Origin: JAUIAS01 sp030425395
GTDB taxonomy: Bacteria; Pseudomonadota; Alphaproteobacteria; Rhodobacterales; Rhodobacteraceae
NCBI GenBank assembly: GCA_043553855.1
Contig: CP121336.1
Location: forward strand, 3,038,001-3,102,000
Length of the DNA: 64,000 nucleotides
Reading direction: 5' to 3'
In this document: one piece after another, positions 60,353 to 64,000 of the stretch
Position numbering within the stretch: position 1 is the stretch's first letter
Layout of the letters: each line of letters begins with the position of its first letter
Notes under the pieces: generated by a model
Database searches by the model: none
The model's input: only the letters and a program-made list of their open reading frames with translations
What the model was told of the DNA's origin: nothing
Made by a program: the position numbers and the translations under genes

Positions 60353-60952
60353 ATGGCTTTTGAACTTCCTGATCTTCCTTATGCGCACGATGCCCTTGAA
60401 TCCAAGGGCATGTCGCGTGAGACGCTCGAATACCACCACGACCTGCACCACAAGGCCTATGTGGACAACGGCAACAAGCTGATCGCCGGAACCGAGTGGG
60501 ACGGCAAGACGATGGAAGAAATCATCGTCGGCACCTATGACAAGGCGGCTGTGGCTCAGAACGGTATTTTCAACAACATCAGCCAGTTGTGGAACCACAA
60601 CCAGTTCTGGGAAATGATGGGGCCGGGTGCCAGCGCGATGCCGGGCGAGCTTGAGAAGGCGCTGACCGAGAGCTTTGGATCGGTTGACGAATTCAAGTCG
60701 CAGTTTTCGGCGGCGGGCGCGGGTCAGTTCGGGTCGGGCTGGTGCTGGCTTGTGAAGAACGCGGACGGGTCGCTGGCCGTCACCAAGACCGAGAACGGCG
60801 TGAACCCGCTGTGCTTTGGTCAGACGGCGCTTCTGGGCTGCGATGTGTGGGAACATTCCTACTACATCGATTTCCGCAACAAGCGGCCTGCTTACCTGAC
60901 CAACTTCCTGGATAACCTTGTGAATTGGGAAAACGTTGCGTCGCGCATGTAA
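60353..60952 (+). CDS. Superoxide dismutase (Fe/Mn family, likely Fe type)
   Basis: A 199-residue Fe/Mn superoxide dismutase converting superoxide to H2O2 and O2. Ligands visible: H28 in LEYHHDLHH, H in WNHNQFW, and D and H in DVWEHSYYIDF. Short length, no export signal and GQFGSGWCWL favour a cytoplasmic Fe enzyme. The gene follows the sox operon, which itself makes H2O2, but has its own promoter. A clear terminator follows. Confidence 0.95.
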   Translation: MAFELPDLPYAHDALESKGMSRETLEYHHDLHHKAYVDNGNKLIAGTEWDGKTMEEIIVGTYDKAAVAQNGIFNNISQLWNHNQFWEMMGPGASAMPGELEKALTESFGSVDEFKSQFSAAGAGQFGSGWCWLVKNADGSLAVTKTENGVNPLCFGQTALLGCDVWEHSYYIDFRNKRPAYLTNFLDNLVNWENVASRM

Positions 60953-60975
60953 GCGCCGCGTTTGAACCTGTTGAG

Positions 60976-61001
60976 AGGCCGCCTGTCTGGGGCGGCCTTT
61001 T
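60976..61001 (+). terminator. Intrinsic terminator after the superoxide dismutase gene
   Basis: An 8-bp stem AGGCCGCC (60976-60983) / GGCGGCCT (60991-60998) with a 7-nt loop, then a short TTTT run. It lies 24 bp after the stop codon. Confidence 0.85.
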
Positions 61002-61222
61002 GCTTTGGGGCCGTCAAGCGGTTCAGCGTATCACGAAAAGCGCCGTAATCAGGAGCGTCCACCCGTTCAACCGGGGCAGGGATGCGGCAAACATGCTGGG
61101 GCTCGCGATACGCCCCGTGCGATCCGCGCGGTTTCCCACCACGTCGTGCATCAACAGGCATGTTGCGGAGGGATAGCCGAAGAGAGCTCATGTCGATGGG
61201 CTGGCGTTCGCGGCGTGCCGGA

Positions 61223-61744
61223 TCAATAGTCGAGGTGATAGATCACCGGGGTGCCGTCGCTTTCGAACAGGCAGGCGATTTTCGGTTTCTTTTGCGACAC
61301 CTTCAGCCATTTACGTGATTTCTTGACGACATCGTCCTTGTTCATCGCCTTGAGCGCATCCAGATCGACGGTGGCGAATTTGTAGGTGTTGACCGCATCC
61401 ACCGCCGAGCCACGGTTGCTGATGGTCCATGACTTGGCGCTTGCGCTGTAGGTCAGCGATCTGGCGGGCACTTTCTTGATCCAGTTGACCACCTCGGCCT
61501 GGGCGTTGCCGGTCATGGAGGTGATCATCAGGGTGCTCATCGGCAGGGCGCGCAGCTTGGCCAGGTGGGCAGCCAGTTTGGCGATATCGCCGTTGTGCCC
61601 GGCAAAGATGTGATCCTTGGTGTATTTTGCGGAAATCAGCTTGCCGCCGCTTTTCTTTTTGGCCAGCGCGGTCAGCTCGGTGCGCAGTTTGTCGATATCG
61701 GGAGGGCAGTTCTTTTTCGGCTTCCAGATACGCGAGGTGGCCAT
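61223..61744 (-). CDS. Unknown lysine-rich protein
   Basis: A 173-residue protein I do not recognise. It is rich in Lys, Ala and Ser with few Cys, no signal peptide and no membrane helix. A strongly basic first half (RIWKPKKNCPPDIDKLRTELTALAKKKSGG) precedes a region with HNGDIAKLAAHLAKLRALPMSTLMITSMTGNAQAEVVNWIKKVP and NTYKFATVDLDALKAM. It could bind nucleic acid or protein, but nothing proves that. It stands alone beside the LOG gene, about 80 bp apart, same direction. Confidence 0.7.
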   Translation of the reverse strand: MATSRIWKPKKNCPPDIDKLRTELTALAKKKSGGKLISAKYTKDHIFAGHNGDIAKLAAHLAKLRALPMSTLMITSMTGNAQAEVVNWIKKVPARSLTYSASAKSWTISNRGSAVDAVNTYKFATVDLDALKAMNKDDVVKKSRKWLKVSQKKPKIACLFESDGTPVIYHLDY

Positions 61745-61823
61745 GTCCGTGTCCTTCCGGTGGGCTATCGGGTTCGGATCAGCCTAGGGACACCGCATGG
61801 GGTCTGTCCAGCGAAACGGTGGT

Positions 61824-62375
61824 TCAGGATAATGCGGGCTTAAGGATCTCTTCGGCCTCGGCCACGGTGTTTGCGACGGTTATGAATTCGCGCAAGGACG
61901 CATCGGCAAAACCCTGGTCGATCACGTGATCGACCAGGGACAGGAACGGCTGCCAATACCCATCGGTATTGAGAACGATCACCGGTTTTTCGTGCAAACC
62001 CAGTTGCCGCCATGTCAGGGCTTCGAACAATTCGTCCAGTGACCCCGCGCCACCGGGCAGGACCATGATCGCATCAGCGTTCATGAACATCACCTTTTTG
62101 CGTTCGTGCATGGTTTCGGTGACGACATAGCGGGTCAGATCGGTTTTGCCGACTTCCCAAGCGACAAGGTGGGCAGGGATCACGCCAAAGGTATCGGCCC
62201 CGGCATCCTGAGCGGCGCGCGCGACGCGGCCCATCAGGCCCACATCCCCGGCCCCATAGACCAACCGCCAGCCGTTGCGCGCAATCATCACTCCGGTGTC
62301 ATCGGCGGCGGCACCATAGCTGTCGATTGCCCCGGATCGCGATCCGCAATACACACAAACGGATTTGATCTGCAT
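61824..62375 (-). CDS. LOG-family nucleoside monophosphate phosphoribohydrolase
   Basis: A 183-residue LOG/TIGR00730 protein: CVYCGSRSGAI, GWRLVYGAGDVGLMGRVARAAQD, and LPGGAGSLDELFEALTWRQLGLHEKPV. The signature PGGxGTxxE reads PGGAGSLDE, with Ser for Thr, which is a mild change. Such enzymes release ribose-5-phosphate from nucleotide monophosphates, including cytokinin precursors; in bacteria the substrate is likely AMP-like. It starts close to, and points away from, the proline-rich envelope gene. Confidence 0.9.
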   Translation of the reverse strand: MQIKSVCVYCGSRSGAIDSYGAAADDTGVMIARNGWRLVYGAGDVGLMGRVARAAQDAGADTFGVIPAHLVAWEVGKTDLTRYVVTETMHERKKVMFMNADAIMVLPGGAGSLDELFEALTWRQLGLHEKPVIVLNTDGYWQPFLSLVDHVIDQGFADASLREFITVANTVAEAEEILKPALS

Positions 62376-62489
62376 GGGGTGGATCCTTCTGCTTTCGGGT
62401 GCTGCCGGGCGGGGCGTTATCGCAAGTGATAGCGGCTGGGAAGGGTCTGCTCAACCTGCATGACTGCCGTAAACGGGGGAAAGACGGAT

Positions 62490-64000
62490 ATGGCTGGAAA
62501 ACCGGGGTTTTTCGGGCTGGGCACCGGGGGTGTCGTGGCGGCGGGCGCGGTGATCGTTGCGGCGCTGGTTGCTGGTGTTTTCGCGCTGCGGTCGGGCGGC
62601 GATGCGCCTGTTGTCATTGGGTCCGCAGCCGATCAGGTGTCGGAGCCTGCGCCGGCCCCGGTTACGGCCCCTGTTGATACCTCTGAAACATCCGCGCCCG
62701 CAGAGCAGGTGCAAGCGGATCCATCGTCCGTCGGGCAAGGTGCGTCCGGCGCGACAATTCAATCTGGTGCCCGCGAACCGGATCAGGGTTCGGAGGGGCA
62801 ACCGGCCACGATGCCTTTGGCCGAACCGGTCGAGCAGGTTGCCGAAGCCGCTTCTGACAAGACGGCAGAAGGCAGCGCAGAGGCACAGACGTCCGGTCCG
62901 AATGTTGATCCGGGCGATGCCGCCCAGACCGCTGAGGCTGCGCCGCCCGCGCCAGAAGTCGCCGTGTCTGATCCGCAACCCGAACTACAGACAGAACCAG
63001 AGAGCGAGCCACAGACAGAACCACAGAGTGAGCCACAAAACGAGCCAAGGACAGAAGATGTCGCCACGGCCAACGCACCCGCACCGCAGGCGGCACCGTC
63101 TCCTGCGGTGATACCGGTGGTCCCCACGACACCGGCACCAACGGCCTTGGCACCCGTCGCACCATCGGCGGCAGTGCCCGACGCACCGTCCGGCCCCGTG
63201 GTGCGCACCACGGCTCCGCCGAGGATGACTGCCGCGGCACCGATGGCACCTGCACCACAGGAACCGGCCCCTGCGGCCCCGCCCGCGCTGGACGCGCCGG
63301 GGTTCGATGTGGTGCGTATCGCCCCGGACGGCGAGGCGGTTCTGGCAGGCACCGCACCTGCTGGCGCTGTGTTGTCTTTCCTTCTGGACGGGGTTGAGGT
63401 CGATCGCATCCGCGTGGACGGTTCGGGCGGGTTTGCGGCCTTCCTGAGCTTTGGTGCATCGCCGGATGCCCGCATCCTGACCGCGCGTGCGGAAAAGAAC
63501 GGACAGGTGGCGCTGTCGGATGATATCATCCTTGCGCCCAGCCCCGTTGTCAGCCCTGTTGCCACGGCTAGCGTCGATCCGCAGCCGGAACTAACGCCAG
63601 ATCCAAAATCCGAGCCGGTGGCGGCCGCGCGCGACGACGTATCCGCAACCACATCCGAAACCGCACCCGCGCCACAGCCGGTGGACCAAGCGTCATCTAC
63701 TGCCGACCCTGCAACGCCGCCACAGGGTGTATCGGCCCAAGAGCCAGCGGCCGATCTGGCGGAGGCACCTGTTCAAGAGCCTGTTCAAGACACGATTGCC
63801 GGGTCGGTGACACAAACCCAAGCGCAACCGTCTGCTGGTACAACGCAAACGGCGCAAGCGGCGCAAGCGGCCCCGGCAAGCCAGCCCGCGCCTGCACCGG
63901 TGCCCGCGCCATTGGCCATTCTGCGGGCTGACGAGCAAGGTGTTGAACTTCTGCAACCCAGCGCGCCGGACGTGCCGATTGCGGTGTCTCTCATGCTTGA
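62490..64000 (+). CDS. Large Pro/Ala-rich membrane-anchored protein, probable LysM type (runs off end)
   Basis: At least 503 codons are open to the window edge with no stop. A short N-terminal segment of small residues is followed by a membrane anchor (GTGGVVAAGAVIVAALVAGVFAL, about 10-32), then a long Ala/Pro/Glu low-complexity linker with QTEP/SEP repeats near 63000, a compact domain at about 270-350 (FDVVRIAPDGEAVLAGTAPAGAVLSFLLDGVEV) resembling an Ig-like fold, and another linker. Rhodobacterales proteins of this type next to a LOG gene usually end in a LysM domain, which would be outside the window. The ATG at 62490 has GGGGGAAAG upstream, better than 62460. Confidence 0.8.
   Translation, partial: MAGKPGFFGLGTGGVVAAGAVIVAALVAGVFALRSGGDAPVVIGSAADQVSEPAPAPVTAPVDTSETSAPAEQVQADPSSVGQGASGATIQSGAREPDQGSEGQPATMPLAEPVEQVAEAASDKTAEGSAEAQTSGPNVDPGDAAQTAEAAPPAPEVAVSDPQPELQTEPESEPQTEPQSEPQNEPRTEDVATANAPAPQAAPSPAVIPVVPTTPAPTALAPVAPSAAVPDAPSGPVVRTTAPPRMTAAAPMAPAPQEPAPAAPPALDAPGFDVVRIAPDGEAVLAGTAPAGAVLSFLLDGVEVDRIRVDGSGGFAAFLSFGASPDARILTARAEKNGQVALSDDIILAPSPVVSPVATASVDPQPELTPDPKSEPVAAARDDVSATTSETAPAPQPVDQASSTADPATPPQGVSAQEPAADLAEAPVQEPVQDTIAGSVTQTQAQPSAGTTQTAQAAQAAPASQPAPAPVPAPLAILRADEQGVELLQPSAPDVPIAVSLML
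62990..63049. repeat. Tandem repeat encoding QTEP/SEP units
   Basis: Repeated 24-bp units of the type CAGACAGAACCA-GAGAGCGAGCCA, followed by a degenerate third copy, encode the run QTEPESEP-QTEPQSEP-QNEP in the proline-rich linker. Confidence 0.7.

Noticed and set aside
60892..61191. A 99-codon minus-strand frame overlapping the superoxide dismutase end
   Set aside because: It runs through the terminator into the sod gene, lacks a convincing ribosome-binding site and has no recognisable features.
60953..61222. Possible tRNA or small RNA after the superoxide dismutase
   Set aside because: A GTTCAA string at about 61068 looks like a T-loop, but no matching acceptor or anticodon stems could be formed. 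Only the terminator at 60976-61001 is convincing.

Overview
The window is GC-rich, densely packed chromosomal DNA from an alphaproteobacterium, most likely a marine Rhodobacterales (Roseobacter-group) species. This rests on gene content and style: a pobA-pca operon with an AraC-type PobR, a soxBDAG sarcosine oxidase operon, a ccmI-ruvX-DUF1289 block, a LOG protein beside a LysM-type protein, very frequent ATGA start/stop overlaps, and intergenic elements of the '...GGCCAAAAATACTC' and 'CCGGGGC...GCCCCGG' types that I associate with this order. I see no rRNA, tRNA, CRISPR, prophage or insertion sequence.

Layout. 0-5.5 kb: start of a class I fumarate hydratase, then pobR/pobA-pcaC-pcaH-pcaG (4-hydroxybenzoate to protocatechuate to ring cleavage) and an amidohydrolase. 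5.5-8.8 kb: zinc uptake, zur-znuC-znuB diverging from znuA, with histidine-rich segments in both ZnuA and ZnuC. 8.8-13.5 kb: an L-threonate-type operon (ltnD-otnK-otnC-otnI) diverging from a LacI regulator, with an 18-bp perfect palindrome between them. 13.6-22.6 kb: mixed oxidative enzymes (nitronate monooxygenase-like, crotonase, shikimate/quinate dehydrogenase-like, uronate dehydrogenase, FAD oxidoreductase, RidA, an NAD/SAF-domain oxidoreductase, a VOC protein) and dusA.

22.6-49.4 kb is a catabolic island of about 27 kb for a CoA-activated acid whose identity I cannot read. A rightward run carries a paired acyl-CoA dehydrogenase (only the first partner keeps the catalytic Glu), two SDRs, a thiolase, a histidine-phosphatase-fold protein, an ACAD10/11-type phosphotransferase and an IclR regulator. 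It is followed by a complete branched-chain-type ABC importer (livKHMGF), a beta-lactamase-fold esterase, acetoacetyl-CoA synthetase and a TesB thioesterase. A converging leftward operon carries an acyl-CoA ligase, 3-hydroxyacyl-CoA dehydrogenase, crotonase, an ACAD10/11-type dehydrogenase and two SDRs. Kinase plus unusual dehydrogenase plus SDR plus ligase is the part list of the 4-hydroxyacyl-CoA (levulinate, Lva) route, so I predict a 4-hydroxy- or 4-oxo-acid pathway. A GCATAGCGGAA motif in two of the island's control regions is a candidate IclR-family operator.

49.7-64 kb: TauE/SafE permease with a putative 2-oxoglutarate oxygenase, an AEC transporter, DUF1289-ruvX-ccmI, soxBDAG, an Fe/Mn superoxide dismutase with a clear terminator, a lysine-rich unknown protein, a LOG protein, and the start of a large proline/alanine-rich envelope protein that runs off the end.
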